32,383 nt of DNA from Phenylobacterium sp. GTDB lineage: Bacteria > Pseudomonadota > Alphaproteobacteria > Caulobacterales > Caulobacteraceae. The notes beneath the pieces were generated by a model, which saw only the letters and a list, made by a program, of their open reading frames with translations, had not been told where the DNA came from and did not search any database. Both the position numbers and the translations under genes were made by a program. The DNA lies in assembly GCF_022402485.1 (NCBI RefSeq), contig NZ_JAKRSA010000008.1:1-32383 (forward strand), given 5' to 3'. How positions within the stretch are numbered: the first letter of the stretch is position 1; every line of letters starts with the position of its first letter. This document shows positions 18,166-27,124 of the stretch, piece after piece.

Positions 18166-19080
18166 TCAACCCCGCTGCGCGGCTTCCAGGCGGGCCCGAA
18201 CATCGGCCGGAAGAGCCAGGTCAGGCGCTGCGGCATTGGCCTCAAGGTGTGCCAACCGTGTGGTGCCCATGACAGCGGCCGAGACACCAGGGTGTTCCAG
18301 AATATAGGCGAGGCTCGCCTGGGCCGCGCTCATGCCCTCCAGGCGGCGCAGAAAGGCGAAGCGCTCAGCCAAGGCCAGCTCCTGTCGGTGGTTCTTCAAG
18401 GCTCTTGCGGCATACCAGAGGTCACGCATGCCCCGCAGTTTGCGGATTTGACCGTCCACATGCCCCATGGCCAGGGGCATACCCGCCAGAACGCCCTTCC
18501 CCTGCGCTGCGGCCTGGGTGATCAACCCACGGCGTTCAGGTCGCAGGACATTGTAGTCCAGCATCACCACATCGAGGGTGGGCGCGGCGATGATGGCGGA
18601 GATCACATCCGGGTCAAAGCTGTTGGCCCCAAACGCCCTTACCAGACCCCGCTCCCGCAGGCGTTCAAGGGCCTCAAACAGGTGGTCGTTCAACTCTGAA
18701 ACTGCAGGGCCATGCAGCTGGACCAGCCCCAGATGCTCTAGCCCCAGACGGCGAAGGCTGGCCTCGACGCTAGCGGTGACGGCGCCGGGTGAAAAGTCCC
18801 GACCAGTACGCCCCCCGCCGGCATGGAAGGTGCCGGCCTTGGTGGCAATCACCAGTCCCTCCGTGAAGCGGCCTTTGAGGGCGCGACCTAGCCTGGGCTC
18901 GGCCTCCCCTCGGGAATAGCCAGGTGCTGTGTCAAACAGGGTGATGCCTAGGTCCAAGGCCCGGTGAACCAGGGCAACAGCCTCGCCCTCGTCAAATCGG
19001 CTCAGCCCCCAATAACTGGCGCACCCCATTCCAATTTCTGAAACCGAGAGACCCGTTCGGCCCAGGGGACGATATCGCAT
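18166..19080 (-). CDS. Aldo/keto reductase
   Basis: This is a 304-aa NAD(P)H-dependent oxidoreductase with a TIM-barrel fold. The catalytic tetrad is visible: D50 and Y55 in FDTAPGYS, K81 in IATKAGTF and H123 in LVQLHG. The start is ATG at 19080 (MRYRPLGRTGLSVSEIGMG), with GAAGAG just upstream. An open frame continues further but runs through tRNA-Val, so it cannot be coding there. The gene lies 55 nt after the tRNA and 74 nt before the GST gene. The substrate cannot be predicted; it resembles the L-fuco/D-threo-aldose or YajO-type branch. Confidence 0.93.
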   Translation of the reverse strand: MRYRPLGRTGLSVSEIGMGCASYWGLSRFDEGEAVALVHRALDLGITLFDTAPGYSRGEAEPRLGRALKGRFTEGLVIATKAGTFHAGGGRTGRDFSPGAVTASVEASLRRLGLEHLGLVQLHGPAVSELNDHLFEALERLRERGLVRAFGANSFDPDVISAIIAAPTLDVVMLDYNVLRPERRGLITQAAAQGKGVLAGMPLAMGHVDGQIRKLRGMRDLWYAARALKNHRQELALAERFAFLRRLEGMSAAQASLAYILEHPGVSAAVMGTTRLAHLEANAAAPDLALPADVRARLEAAQRG

Positions 19081-19134
19081 GCGCTCTTCGCCGGATGGAA
19101 ACGTGGGCCAGACAGCGTGATCGGCCGGAGGAAG

Positions 19135-19211
19135 TGGTGGGCGGCGAGGGGTTCGAACCCCCGACCCCCTGGGTGTAAACCAGGTGCTCTGACCAGCTGA
19201 GCTAGCCGCCC
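19135..19211 (-). tRNA. tRNA-Val (TAC)
   Basis: This is a 77-nt tRNA on the minus strand including an encoded CCA. The acceptor arm GGGCGGC pairs with GCCGCCC. The anticodon arm CCTGG-TTTACAC-CCAGG carries TAC (19175-19177). The T-arm GGGGGTTCGAACCCC is perfect and the D-arm AGCTCAGCTGGTCAGAGC is standard. The discriminator base is A. Confidence 0.97.
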
Positions 19212-19271
19212 TCGACGCCCTCATACCCCCTCTGGCGACAGATTCAGAGCCGCTTTTGGCACCGATCCCAC

Positions 19272-19305
19272 AAAGAAGGGGCGACCGCCCACAACGACCG
19301 CCCCT
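19272..19305 (-). terminator. Terminator after the HU gene
   Basis: On the minus strand AGGGGCG and CGCCCCT form a 7-bp GC stem around a 15-nt loop, followed by TCTTTG. It lies about 23 nt after the HU stop codon. Confidence 0.6.
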
Positions 19306-19327
19306 GCCTGAATTCTTCTTCAGCGCC

Positions 19328-19603
19328 TCAACTGTTGAGGGCGCTCTTCAGCCCCTCGCCAACCCGGAACCGCGCCGTCTGAGACGCCGGCCGATTGACG
19401 CTTTCCCCCGTACGCGGATTGCGGGCGACACCTGCTGCGCGGCTCACCGGCACAAAGCTACCGAAGCCAACAAGCCGCACCTCCTGACCGCCCTTGAGCG
19501 ACCCCGTGACGGAGTCGACGAAGGCGTCCAATGCATCCTTCGCCTGAGATTTGGTGATCCCGGCCTTATCGGCCATTGCCGATACCAGTTCAGCCTTGGT
19601 CAT
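19328..19603 (-). CDS. hup: HU-family DNA-binding protein
   Basis: This is a 91-aa nucleoid protein of the HU/IHF family. It begins MTKAELVSAMADKAGITKSQAK, has the core VRLVGFGSFVPVSR, then the DNA-contacting arm GVARNPRTGESVNRPASQTARF (about residues 58-79) with the intercalation-site proline, and the C-terminal helix. The ATG at 19603 has GGAGAGGAAA upstream. The gene follows lon, as hupB does in many proteobacteria, but it is separated from it by a strong terminator and has its own promoter. HU rather than IHF is inferred from length and lon linkage. Confidence 0.95.
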   Translation of the reverse strand: MTKAELVSAMADKAGITKSQAKDALDAFVDSVTGSLKGGQEVRLVGFGSFVPVSRAAGVARNPRTGESVNRPASQTARFRVGEGLKSALNS

Positions 19604-19679
19604 GGTTGGTTTCCTCTCCCTGCCCCTTGTTCTGTTTTTCGCGAAGCGCTGGCAGCCGCGATCACCTCCGCGCCAAGGG

Positions 19680-19707
19680 ATTATGAGGGCTTCAGCGGGC
19701 GCGTCAA
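19680..19707 (-). promoter_or_regulatory. HU gene promoter
   Basis: TTGACG (19702-19707) and CATAAT (19680-19685) are separated by 16 nt, close to the housekeeping consensus. Transcription would start near 19673, giving a leader of about 70 nt. The -35 box overlaps the T-rich tail of the lon terminator. Confidence 0.7.
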
Positions 19708-19738
19708 ACAAAGCGGCGCGGGGGTGAGCCCGCGCCGC
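19706..19738 (-). terminator. lon terminator
   Basis: GCGGCGCGGG, a 6-nt loop and CCCGCGCCGC form a perfect 10-bp GC stem followed by TTTGTTT on the minus strand, starting 32 nt after the lon stop. It is a textbook intrinsic terminator. Confidence 0.85.
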
Positions 19739-19770
19739 CTGTGGTCTGGCAAGGAGAAAAGCCTGCGACC

Positions 19771-22170
19771 CTAGTGGGTCATGATCGCCTCGGCCTCGCC
19801 GTCATCTCCGGCGACAGGACCTTTGGAAGGGGGCTCGGTCCACTCGATAGGATCAGGCATCCTGGTCAGGGCGCGGACCAGCACGTCATCCATGGTGTTC
19901 ACAGGGATGATCTCCAGACCCTCTTTCACCTTGGCCGGAATATCAGCCAGATCCTTTTCATTTTCCTGCGGAATCAGGACGGTCTTGACCCCGGAACGCA
20001 GGGCTGCAAGCAGCTTCTCCTTCAGGCCGCCGATGGCCGTCACCCGGCCCCGCAGAGTGACCTCGCCGGTCATGGCGATATCCTTGCGGATTGGAATGCC
20101 GGTGAGCACCGAGACGATCGCCGTCGCCATCGCCGCACCCGCCGAAGGACCATCCTTGGGTGTCGCCCCGTCAGGCACATGGATGTGCACATCGGTCTTT
20201 TCGAAAGCTGGGGGCTCGATCCCAAACTGGGTAGCTCGGCTGCGGACGTAGGAGTTGGCCGCCGCGATGGACTCCTTCATCACGTCCTTCAGGTTGCCGG
20301 TGATGGACATACGCCCCTTGCCGGGCATCTTGACCGCTTCGATGGTCAGGATATCGCCGCCAAAATCGGTGTAGGCGAGGCCGGTGATGATCCCGACCTG
20401 ATCCTCGGCATCCATCTCCCCATAGCGGTACTTCCGCACGCCGGCATACTTGGCCAGACGCTCAGGATCGATGGTGATGCTGGCCACCCCTTCGCGGCCG
20501 ATGTCGCGGACGGTTTTGCGGGCGAGGTTGCCCAATTCCCGCTCCAGCGACCGCACACCGGCTTCCCGGGTGTAATAGCGGATCAGGTCGCGGATCGTGT
20601 CCTCGGAAACCACGAACTCCTCAGGCTTCAGCCCGTGATCCTTGGTCAGCTTGGGCAGGACGTGTCGCTTGGCAATCTCGACCTTCTCGTCCTCGGTGTA
20701 GCCCGGGATACGGATGATCTCCATGCGGTCCAGCAGAGGCTGGGGCATGTTCAGCGAGTTGGCCGTAGTGACGAACATCACCGGCGACAGGTCGTAATCC
20801 ACCTCCAGATAGTGGTCGGCAAAGGTGGAATTCTGCGCCGGATCGAGAACCTCCAGCAGGGCTGAAGCCGGATCGCCCCGGTAATCAGCGCCCATCTTGT
20901 CGATTTCATCGAGCAGGAAGAAGGCGTTTGTGGTCTTGGCCTTCTTCATCGACTGGATGATCTTGCCTGGCATCGAGCCGATATAGGTCCGGCGGTGACC
21001 GCGGATTTCGGCCTCGTCACGTACGCCGCCGAGGGACACACGCACAAATTCCCGCGCCGTCGCCTTGGCGATAGAGCGCCCGAGCGAGGTCTTACCCACG
21101 CCTGGTGGCCCCACAAGGCAGAGGATCGGGCCCTTCAGCGCCCCGGTTCGGGCCTGAACGGCCAGATATTCGAGGATCCGCTCTTTCACCTTCTCCAGGC
21201 CGTAGTGATCCTCATCGAGGATCTCTTCGGCGCGGACCAGATCGATGGCCTTCTGCTTGGCCTTGCCCCATGGGATTGACAGCAGCCAGTCCAGATAGTT
21301 CCGCACGACGGTAGATTCAGCCGACATGGGGCTCATGGAGCGCAGCTTCTTCAGCTCCGCCTCAGCCTTAGTGCGTGCTTCTTTAGAGAGCTTGGTCTTC
21401 TTGATCCGCTTCTCAAGCTCATTCAGCTCGTCGCGGGTATCATCCTGCTCGCCCAGCTCCCGCTGGATCGCCTTCATCTGCTCATTGAGATAGTACTCGC
21501 GCTGCGTCTTCTCCATCTGACGCTTTACGCGGTTGCGGATCTTCTTCTCGGTCTGCATCACCGAGATCTCGCCCTCCATCAGGGCGTAGACCTTCTCGAG
21601 ACGCTTCACGACGTCGAAGATTTCCAGCAGAGCCTGCTTGTCGCTGATCTTCACCGACAGGTGAGAGGCGACGCGGTCGGCCAGCTCCCCGGGGTTCTCG
21701 ATCTGCGGCATGGCCGCCAGGGCCTCAGGCGGGACCTTCTTGTTGAGCTTCACATAGGATTCAAACTGCTCGACCACGGCCCGTGAGAGTGCCTCGGCCT
21801 CGGGGGATGCCTTGGCATCCTCCGGCAGGTCCGCGATCTCGGCCTCATAGTAGTCGGCCCGGTTGGTGTAGCGGGTCACCGCGGCTCGGGTCTTGCCCTC
21901 GACCAGCACCTTGACGGTGCCGTCGGGCAGCTTGAGCAGCTGCAGGATCGTGGCCACGACACCGATCTCGTAGATGGCGATCGGGGCGGGATCATCGTCA
22001 TCCTTATCCTTCTGGGTCAGCAGAAGGATGTCCTTACCGTCATCGCGCATGGCCTCTTCGAGCGCCCGCACGGATTTCTCCCGCCCGACAAACAGCGGCA
22101 CGGGTTGATGCGGGAACACGACGATGTCCCGCAACGGTAGGACAGGCAGGGTCTTCTTGGTCTCAGACAT
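19771..22170 (-). CDS. lon: ATP-dependent protease La (Lon)
   Basis: This is a hexameric cytoplasmic AAA+ protease that degrades misfolded and regulatory proteins, 799 aa, the normal length. It has an N-terminal substrate-recognition domain (about 1-200), a coiled linker ([23 protein letters not shown] type), Walker A GPPGVGKT (354-361), Walker [12 protein letters not shown], and the C-terminal peptidase with S676 in DGPSAG and K719 in GGLKEK as the catalytic dyad. The ATG at 22170 has GGGAGTGAAAG upstream. In Caulobacter Lon degrades CcrM, SciP and DnaA. A sigma-32-like promoter lies about 125-155 nt upstream and a strong terminator follows. Confidence 0.99.
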   Translation of the reverse strand: MSETKKTLPVLPLRDIVVFPHQPVPLFVGREKSVRALEEAMRDDGKDILLLTQKDKDDDDPAPIAIYEIGVVATILQLLKLPDGTVKVLVEGKTRAAVTRYTNRADYYEAEIADLPEDAKASPEAEALSRAVVEQFESYVKLNKKVPPEALAAMPQIENPGELADRVASHLSVKISDKQALLEIFDVVKRLEKVYALMEGEISVMQTEKKIRNRVKRQMEKTQREYYLNEQMKAIQRELGEQDDTRDELNELEKRIKKTKLSKEARTKAEAELKKLRSMSPMSAESTVVRNYLDWLLSIPWGKAKQKAIDLVRAEEILDEDHYGLEKVKERILEYLAVQARTGALKGPILCLVGPPGVGKTSLGRSIAKATAREFVRVSLGGVRDEAEIRGHRRTYIGSMPGKIIQSMKKAKTTNAFFLLDEIDKMGADYRGDPASALLEVLDPAQNSTFADHYLEVDYDLSPVMFVTTANSLNMPQPLLDRMEIIRIPGYTEDEKVEIAKRHVLPKLTKDHGLKPEEFVVSEDTIRDLIRYYTREAGVRSLERELGNLARKTVRDIGREGVASITIDPERLAKYAGVRKYRYGEMDAEDQVGIITGLAYTDFGGDILTIEAVKMPGKGRMSITGNLKDVMKESIAAANSYVRSRATQFGIEPPAFEKTDVHIHVPDGATPKDGPSAGAAMATAIVSVLTGIPIRKDIAMTGEVTLRGRVTAIGGLKEKLLAALRSGVKTVLIPQENEKDLADIPAKVKEGLEIIPVNTMDDVLVRALTRMPDPIEWTEPPSKGPVAGDDGEAEAIMTH

Positions 22171-22295
22171 ATGCTTTCACTCCCGGCCAGCCCCCTCGAC
22201 ACATAAGCAGGGCTCGACCCTCGGGCCGCAGTTACATCAGACGATGCGCCTGAGTCGGACGGTCCGTCCGCCGATGTGGCGGTGGTTTCAGTCTA

Positions 22296-22326
22296 TTTAT
22301 GTGGACGCTTCGGAGCCCGGTTCAAG
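22296..22326 (-). promoter_or_regulatory. Candidate heat-shock (sigma-32-type) promoter of lon
   Basis: On the minus strand CTTGAA (22321-22326), 16 nt, then CCACATAAA (22296-22304) match the sigma-32 pattern CTTGAA-N13-17-CCCCATnTA closely (7 of 9 in the -10 element). The 223-bp clpX-lon gap holds no other comparable site. Heat induction of lon is well established in proteobacteria. Confidence 0.65.
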
Positions 22327-22386
22327 CGGCACCGGGGCACACGAGACAAGTTGTCTTCGGCACCGCAACAGAAACTAGGGATTTAA

Positions 22387-22402
22387 GCGGCCCTTAGGCC
22401 GC
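22387..22402 (-). terminator. Hairpin over the clpX stop codon
   Basis: GCGGCC (containing the last two codons), loop TAAG and GGCCGC form a 6-bp GC stem followed by TTAAAT on the minus strand. The clpX TAA stop is the loop. It is a weak terminator, because the T tract is poor. Confidence 0.45.
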
Positions 22403-23656
22403 TCCGCCCTTGTCCCGGCGCTCGGCATAGATGATCAGCGGCTGAGCTCGGCCTTCGACCACCTCAGCATTGACCACCACTTCCTCGACACCGTCATAGG
22501 TCGGCAGCTCGTACATGGTGTCGAGCAGAATGCCTTCCAGGATCGAACGCAGACCCCGGGCGCCGGTCTTGCGTGCGATGGCCTTACGGGCCACGGCGTT
22601 CAGGGCGTCGTCGGTGAAGGTCAGGCCGACATTCTCCATGTCGAACAGACGCTGATACTGTTTCACGAAGGCGTTCTTGGGCTCGGTCAGGATCTTGACC
22701 AGGGCCTCTTCGTCCAGATCGTCGAGGGTGGCGATCACCGGAAGACGGCCGATAAATTCCGGGATCAGGCCAAAGCGCAGCAGATCGTCCGGCTCGACCC
22801 GGCGGAAGATTTCGCCGGTGCGACGATCGTCTGGGTCAGATACCTTGGCCCCAAAGCCGATAGAGGTGCCCTGACCGCGGGCCGAGATGATCTTGTCGAG
22901 GCCAGCAAAGGCCCCGCCGCAGATAAACAGGATGTTTGTGGTGTCCACCTGCAGGAACTCCTGCTGGGGGTGCTTGCGGCCGCCCTGGGGCGGCACAGAG
23001 GCCACCGTGCCTTCCATAATCTTCAGAAGTGCCTGCTGGACCCCCTCCCCCGACACGTCGCGGGTGATCGAGGGGTTGTCGGACTTGCGGCTGATCTTAT
23101 CGACCTCGTCGATATAGACGATGCCCCGCTGTGCCCGCTCAACATTGTAGTCGGCCGACTGCAGCAGCTTAAGGATGATGTTCTCGACATCCTCACCCAC
23201 ATAACCAGCCTCGGTCAGGGTCGTGGCGTCGGCCACGGTAAAGGGCACGTCGATAATCCGGGCGAGGGTCTGGGCCAGCAGGGTCTTACCTGTCCCAGTC
23301 GGCCCGATGAGCATGATGTTGGCCTTGCCCAGCTCAACATCGTTGTTCTTGGTGGCGTGGTTCAGGCGCTTGTAGTGGTTATGAACCGCAACCGCGAGAA
23401 CCTTCTTGGCGTGGTCTTGCCCAATCACGTAATCGTCGAGCACCTCACGGATTTCGCGGGGGGTTGGCACACCGTCCTTCGACTTAACGAAGGAAATCTT
23501 GTGCTCCTCGCGGATAATATCCATGCAGAGTTCGACGCATTCATCGCAAATGAACACGGTCGGGCCCGCGATCAGCTTGCGGACTTCATGCTGGCTCTTT
23601 CCGCAGAAAGAGCAATACAGCGTGCTCTTGGAGTCCCCACTCGCGGCCTTGGTCAT
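22394..23656 (-). CDS. clpX: ATP-dependent Clp protease ATP-binding subunit ClpX
   Basis: This is the AAA+ unfoldase that feeds substrates to ClpP, 420 aa. The N-terminal zinc domain has C15, C18, C37 and C40. Walker A is GPTGTGKT (118-125), the pore loop GYVG is at 151-154, Walker B is YIDEVDKI (about 181-188), and the RKH loop is in [10 protein letters not shown]. The start is ATG at 23656 ([20 protein letters not shown]), identical in style to Caulobacter ClpX; a longer open frame upstream has no domain character. In C. crescentus ClpXP drives the cell cycle by degrading CtrA. It lies upstream of lon, and divergent from cicA. Confidence 0.99.
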   Translation of the reverse strand: MTKAASGDSKSTLYCSFCGKSQHEVRKLIAGPTVFICDECVELCMDIIREEHKISFVKSKDGVPTPREIREVLDDYVIGQDHAKKVLAVAVHNHYKRLNHATKNNDVELGKANIMLIGPTGTGKTLLAQTLARIIDVPFTVADATTLTEAGYVGEDVENIILKLLQSADYNVERAQRGIVYIDEVDKISRKSDNPSITRDVSGEGVQQALLKIMEGTVASVPPQGGRKHPQQEFLQVDTTNILFICGGAFAGLDKIISARGQGTSIGFGAKVSDPDDRRTGEIFRRVEPDDLLRFGLIPEFIGRLPVIATLDDLDEEALVKILTEPKNAFVKQYQRLFDMENVGLTFTDDALNAVARKAIARKTGARGLRSILEGILLDTMYELPTYDGVEEVVVNAEVVEGRAQPLIIYAERRDKGGAA

Positions 23657-24030
23657 GTTCAGTCTCACTCTCTCGACGACGCCGGTCGGAACCGTGCCCG
23701 TGGCGCGGGCGGCATTTTCCCGCCGTCCTTGCAGGATACGCGCCTGGGGTTGTCTAATCCTTGACATTCCCCGATCCGCGCCAGGATCACAAGCCTTGGT
23801 GGCTACCGGTTGTTCCCGTTCCGCCACACCAGATGGCGCGCAATTTCGAATCTCTAGATGGGATTGTATCGGATTGAAGCAAGTCGCCCCATGACTCCCT
23901 TGCAGGATATGGGGATGAACACGGCCCAGCCTGGGGACGTTCCGGCCCAGTTCTGGCATGGGGGCTTAGGTAGGCGCGTTCTGAGGGCAGACTGCGCTAT
24001 TTCGGCGCAAGCTGGAGTTTTGGGGGAAGT
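23657..24030. other. 374-bp divergent intergenic region between clpX and cicA
   Basis: No gene is supported here. It must hold the promoters of clpX (left) and cicA (right). I see a perfect TTGACA on the plus strand at 23761 with no good -10, a TACAAT on the minus strand near 23870 with no -35, and an inverted pair CCCCAT (23887-23892)/ATGGGG (23909-23914). None is convincing enough to call as a promoter. Confidence 0.5.
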
Positions 24031-24648
24031 ATGGACGATCCGGCTGACGACACAGGCGTCGTGGCCTTCGATTTCGATGGCACCCTGACCACCAAGGACA
24101 GCTTTACCGCCTTCCTGCGCTGGCGAGCAGGCGGTGCGCGCTATGCCCAGGGTATGCGCCGACTGGCACCCGCAGCGGCGGCCTATCTATTTCATCGCAA
24201 CCGCGGGCGGCTCAAGGCTGCCGCCGTCCGTGAATTCCTGCTCGGCGTTCCCAGGGCCAAACTGGAAGCCGACGCCAGGGCATTTGCCGAAGCCTATGCC
24301 CCCAGGCTCCTGCGCCCGGACGCCCTTCTGACCTGGCGACGCTGGCGTGGGCGGCGGGCCACCATGGCCATCGTGACCGCCTCCCCTGACATCATCGTCC
24401 AGCCCTTTGCCCGGGGGCTTGGTGCCGACCATCTGATTGCGACGCGCCTGATGTTTGACGCCGACGACCGGGTTTCCGGCATTTTCGATGGCCGCAATTG
24501 TCGCGGTCCAGAAAAGGTCGCGCGGCTAAAGGCCGTGTTTGGCCAAGAGCTTCGCCTGCGGGCCGCCTATGGCGACACCAGCGGGGACCGCGAAATGCTG
24601 AAGATCGCCGACGAAGCCGGCTACCGGGTCTTCAAGGAAGCCCCTTGA
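24031..24648 (+). CDS. cicA: HAD-superfamily (IB type) phosphatase, CicA-like
   Basis: This is a 205-aa HAD hydrolase with all four motifs: nucleophile D14 with D16 in VAFDFDGTLT, T116 in IVTASPD, K162, and D182/D186 in YGDTSGDREML. The pattern matches the phosphoserine-phosphatase-like IB group. Start ATG at 24031 has GGGGGAAG directly upstream. In C. crescentus the gene between clpP and clpX is cicA, a HAD-like protein whose dosage affects growth and cell shape; the same position and orientation here (opposite to both neighbours) supports the name. The substrate is unknown. Confidence 0.88.
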   Translation: MDDPADDTGVVAFDFDGTLTTKDSFTAFLRWRAGGARYAQGMRRLAPAAAAYLFHRNRGRLKAAAVREFLLGVPRAKLEADARAFAEAYAPRLLRPDALLTWRRWRGRRATMAIVTASPDIIVQPFARGLGADHLIATRLMFDADDRVSGIFDGRNCRGPEKVARLKAVFGQELRLRAAYGDTSGDREMLKIADEAGYRVFKEAP

Positions 24649-24669
24649 TGCGGCCTGCCTGGAGCCCTG

Positions 24670-24697
24670 CCGCGCAGCGCTGTTGAGCGCTGCGCGG
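24670..24697. terminator. Perfect 12-bp hairpin between convergent cicA and clpP
   Basis: CCGCGCAGCGCT (24670-24681), loop GTTG and AGCGCTGCGCGG (24686-24697) form a perfect GC-rich stem in the 57-bp gap between two convergent genes. Neither side has a T tract, so it may act as a two-way transcription block or an RNA-stabilising 3' structure. Confidence 0.6.
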
Positions 24698-24705
24698 GAT
24701 CGTCT

Positions 24706-25320
24706 CTAGTCTTCCGTGCGCCGCTCGTAGACGTGATCCACCAGGCCCCAGGCCTTGGCTTCTTCGGCGGTCATGAAATGGTCGCGGTCCAGGGTCTGCT
24801 CGACCACCTCGATGGGCTGGCCGGTGTGCTTGGCGTAAAGCTCGTTGAGCCGGCCCTTGGTCTTGATGATGTCTTCGGCGTGGCGCTGGATGTCCGAGGC
24901 CTTGCCGGTGTAGCCGCCAGACGGCTGGTGCACCATGATCCGGGCATTGGGGAGGGAAATCCGCTGCCCCTTCTCACCCGCCATCAGCAGGAACGAGCCC
25001 ATGGAGGCCGCCATGCCCATGCAGACCGTGGAGATCGGGCTCTTCACGTATTGCATGGTGTCATAGATCGCCAGGCCGGAGGTCACGATCCCGCCGGGCG
25101 AATTGATGTACATGGAGATCTCTTTCTTGGGGTTCTCAGACTCCAGATAGAGCAGCTGGGCGCAGATCAGGGCGGTCATGCCGTCCTCGACCGGGCCGTT
25201 GAGAAAAATGATTCGCTCCTTCAGCAGGCGCGAAAAAATATCGAAGGCCCGTTCGCCGCGGCTGGTCTGCTCGACCACCATGGGCACGAGGTTGAGCGCG
25301 GTGGTCACATGGTCACGCAT
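24706..25320 (-). CDS. clpP: ATP-dependent Clp protease proteolytic subunit ClpP
   Basis: This is the serine peptidase that forms the ClpXP/ClpAP barrel, 204 aa. The catalytic triad is S106 in GMAASMGS, H131 in MVHQPSGG and D180 in LDRDHF. The oligomer contact [18 protein letters not shown] is conserved. Start is ATG at 25320; a short pro-sequence before [18 protein letters not shown] is probably processed. It is convergent with cicA and downstream of tig, from which a strong terminator separates it. In C. crescentus clpP has been reported to respond to heat shock. Confidence 0.99.
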   Translation of the reverse strand: MRDHVTTALNLVPMVVEQTSRGERAFDIFSRLLKERIIFLNGPVEDGMTALICAQLLYLESENPKKEISMYINSPGGIVTSGLAIYDTMQYVKSPISTVCMGMAASMGSFLLMAGEKGQRISLPNARIMVHQPSGGYTGKASDIQRHAEDIIKTKGRLNELYAKHTGQPIEVVEQTLDRDHFMTAEEAKAWGLVDHVYERRTED

Positions 25321-25374
25321 AAGCTTGAAAGCCCTTCTCGATTGGCGAACGTCAGATCGCCGCCGTCCTACTCG

Positions 25375-25403
25375 ATATCGCGTCTGTGGTCGGCGGTTGC
25401 AAG
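25375..25403 (-). promoter_or_regulatory. Weak sigma-32-like candidate before clpP
   Basis: CTTGCA (25398-25403), 15 nt, then CGCGATAT (25375-25382) on the minus strand loosely match the heat-shock pattern. A housekeeping reading (TTGCAA, 17 nt, GATATC) is also possible. Support is modest. Confidence 0.3.
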
Positions 25404-25437
25404 ACGACCCTCCGACGCTGCGCCTTTCAGAACCCCT

Positions 25438-25483
25438 AAAAACGCATGATCCCGGCGTCGCGCCAAGGCCACGCCGGGATCAT
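25438..25483 (-). terminator. tig terminator
   Basis: ATGATCCCGGCGT and ACGCCGGGATCAT form a perfect 13-bp stem around a 12-nt loop, followed by TGCGTTTTT on the minus strand. It begins about 43 nt after the tig stop and isolates tig from clpP. Confidence 0.85.
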
Positions 25484-25525
25484 TAGCCTGAAACATCATC
25501 GCCGCCACGGCGCGACGAAGGCGTT

Positions 25526-26890
25526 TTACTCGCCGTAGCCCTCGGGCAGATCGTCCTCGGCCATCAGCTCGTCCTTGCTGACGTCCTTGTCCTCGACCTT
25601 GGCCTGACCCACGATCAGGTCGACCACCTTGTCTTCGAAGATCGGGGCGCGCAGCTGAGCCTGGGCGTTGGGATTCTGGCGGAACATGTCAAAGATCTGC
25701 TGCGCCTGGGGCCCATAACGCATGGCCTCCTGACGCATGGCTTCCAGCAGTTCCTGCTCGGTCACCTGGACATTGTTCACCCGGCCGATTTCAGCCAGGA
25801 CTAGGCCCAGGCGGACCCGACGCTCGGCGATCTTGCGGTACTCAGTTTCCAGCTGCTCGTCGGTCTTGCCGGCGTCTTCCGGCGGGAGGGACTCCTGGGC
25901 CTTGTCCTGCTGCACCTGGGTCCAAATGGCGGCGAACTCGGCCTCGACCATCTTGGGCGGCAGCGGGAAGTCGTGCTTGGTGTCGAGCGCGTCGAGCAGG
26001 GCGCGCTTCAGCTTGAAGCGTGAGGCGCTCACATACTGCTGCTCAATGTTGTCGCGCAGCAGGCTCTTGAGCTTTTCGAGGCTCTCAATGCCCAGCTTCT
26101 CAGCGAAGGCGTCGTCGGCGACGGTGTCCACAGGCGCGGCGATCGCCGTCACCTTGACCTCAAACTCGGCTCCCTTGCCGGCGAGATGGGCGGCCTGATA
26201 GTCCTCGGGGAAGGTCACCTTGACCACGACATCGCTGTCGGCCTTGGCACCCACGAGCTGGTCCTCGAAGCCAGGAATGAAGCTGCCTGACCCCAGCACC
26301 AGCTGAGCGCCCTCGGCCGAGCCGCCCTCAAACGCGACCCCGTCAATCTTGCCCACGAAGTCGATGGTCAGCTGGTCGCCATCCTTGGCCTTCGCGGTCT
26401 TGGCGGTCCGGGGCTCAAAGCTGCGGTTCTGCTTGGCCAGCTCGGCCACGGCCTCATCCACCTCGGCGTCGCCGGGCTTGTAGACCGGGCGGACCAGCTC
26501 GAGCGTCGAGGGATCGACCGGATCAAACTCCGGCATGATCTCCAGGGCGATCTCGAACGACAGGTCAGCCTTGCCGTCCACCACGTCCTGCAGGTCGCCT
26601 TCCGGCTTCAGGTCAGGCTCGCCAGCCGGGCGCAGCTTGTTGTCCTCAAGCACCTTCTGAGTGCTCTCGGTGATGGTCTGCTCAACCAGCTCGGCCATCA
26701 GGGCCTTGCCATGCACCCGACGCACATGGGCCGGCGGCACCTTGCCCGGGCGGAAGCCCTTGATGTTCAGCTGGGGCGTGATCTCGGTGATGCGCGCATC
26801 CAGGCGCTCGGCCAGGTCCGCTGCCGAAACAGTGACGCCGTACACGCGGCTCAGGCCTTCACCGGACTTTTCAACGATCTGCATCGACAT
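25526..26890 (-). CDS. tig: Trigger factor (ribosome-associated chaperone)
   Basis: This chaperone binds the ribosome exit tunnel and new polypeptides, 454 aa. The ribosome-binding signature GFRPGKVP is at residues 45-52, the FKBP-type peptidyl-prolyl isomerase domain spans about 155-245 ([21 protein letters not shown] onward), and the helical C-terminal chaperone arms follow. The start is ATG at 26890 ([13 protein letters not shown]), with GGAAG 5 nt upstream; an open frame 10 codons longer lacks a ribosome site. The acidic tail ends DLPEGYGE. The tig-clpP order agrees with other proteobacteria. Confidence 0.98.
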   Translation of the reverse strand: MSMQIVEKSGEGLSRVYGVTVSAADLAERLDARITEITPQLNIKGFRPGKVPPAHVRRVHGKALMAELVEQTITESTQKVLEDNKLRPAGEPDLKPEGDLQDVVDGKADLSFEIALEIMPEFDPVDPSTLELVRPVYKPGDAEVDEAVAELAKQNRSFEPRTAKTAKAKDGDQLTIDFVGKIDGVAFEGGSAEGAQLVLGSGSFIPGFEDQLVGAKADSDVVVKVTFPEDYQAAHLAGKGAEFEVKVTAIAAPVDTVADDAFAEKLGIESLEKLKSLLRDNIEQQYVSASRFKLKRALLDALDTKHDFPLPPKMVEAEFAAIWTQVQQDKAQESLPPEDAGKTDEQLETEYRKIAERRVRLGLVLAEIGRVNNVQVTEQELLEAMRQEAMRYGPQAQQIFDMFRQNPNAQAQLRAPIFEDKVVDLIVGQAKVEDKDVSKDELMAEDDLPEGYGE

Positions 26891-26946
26891 TCTTGCTTCC
26901 GGACTCCGGGGCGCTGTCACGCGCTCTTGACGGTCCGCCTAAGGTT

Positions 26947-26979
26947 GAAACGGAAAGCGCCGCCTACATCGAGGCGGCG
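26947..26979 (-). terminator. Hairpin terminator between tRNA-Leu and tig
   Basis: CGCCGCCT, loop CGATGT and AGGCGGCG (26958-26979) form an 8-bp stem, followed by CTTTCCGTTTC on the minus strand. It lies 49 nt after tRNA-Leu and 67 nt before the tig start, so it most likely ends the tRNA transcript. Confidence 0.65.
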
Positions 26980-26989
26980 GGAGGGCGCT

Positions 26990-27018
26990 CTTATGTCACG
27001 GGCGCATTCGGTGTCCAA
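26990..27018 (-). promoter_or_regulatory. Housekeeping-type promoter candidate upstream of tig
   Basis: TTGGAC (27013-27018), 17 nt, CATAAG (26990-26995) on the minus strand resembles a sigma-70-type promoter. Transcription would start at about 26983, immediately before the hairpin at 26958-26979, so a transcript for tig would carry this hairpin at its 5' end. Confidence 0.45.
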
Positions 27019-27028
27019 GAGTAAAGGT

Positions 27029-27113
27029 TGGTGCGGGCGAGAGGACTCGAACCTCCACGCCTTGCGGCGCTGGAACCTAAATCCAGTGCGTCTACCAGTT
27101 CCGCCACGCCCGC
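27029..27113 (-). tRNA. tRNA-Leu (TAG)
   Basis: This is an 85-nt class II tRNA on the minus strand with an encoded CCA. The acceptor arm GCGGGCG pairs with CGCCCGC. The anticodon arm CTGGA-TTTAGGT-TCCAG carries TAG (27077-27079). A long variable arm (GCGCCGCAAGGCGT) is typical of Leu, and the T-arm is GGAGGTTCGAGTCCTC. Confidence 0.97.
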
Positions 27114-27124
27114 ATTCCACGCCT

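Noticed and set aside
19081..19224. N-terminal extension of the aldo/keto reductase
   Set aside because: It would read through tRNA-Val, and the family start MRYRPLGRTGLSVSEIG lies at 19080.
19220..19248. Possible tRNA-Val promoter (TCTGAA, 17 nt, TATGAG)
   Set aside because: The -35 box matches the consensus poorly, so it was not listed as a feature.
23657..23959. 101-residue N-terminal extension of ClpX
   Set aside because: The extension is low-complexity, and the conserved ClpX N-terminus begins at 23656 with a ribosome site upstream.
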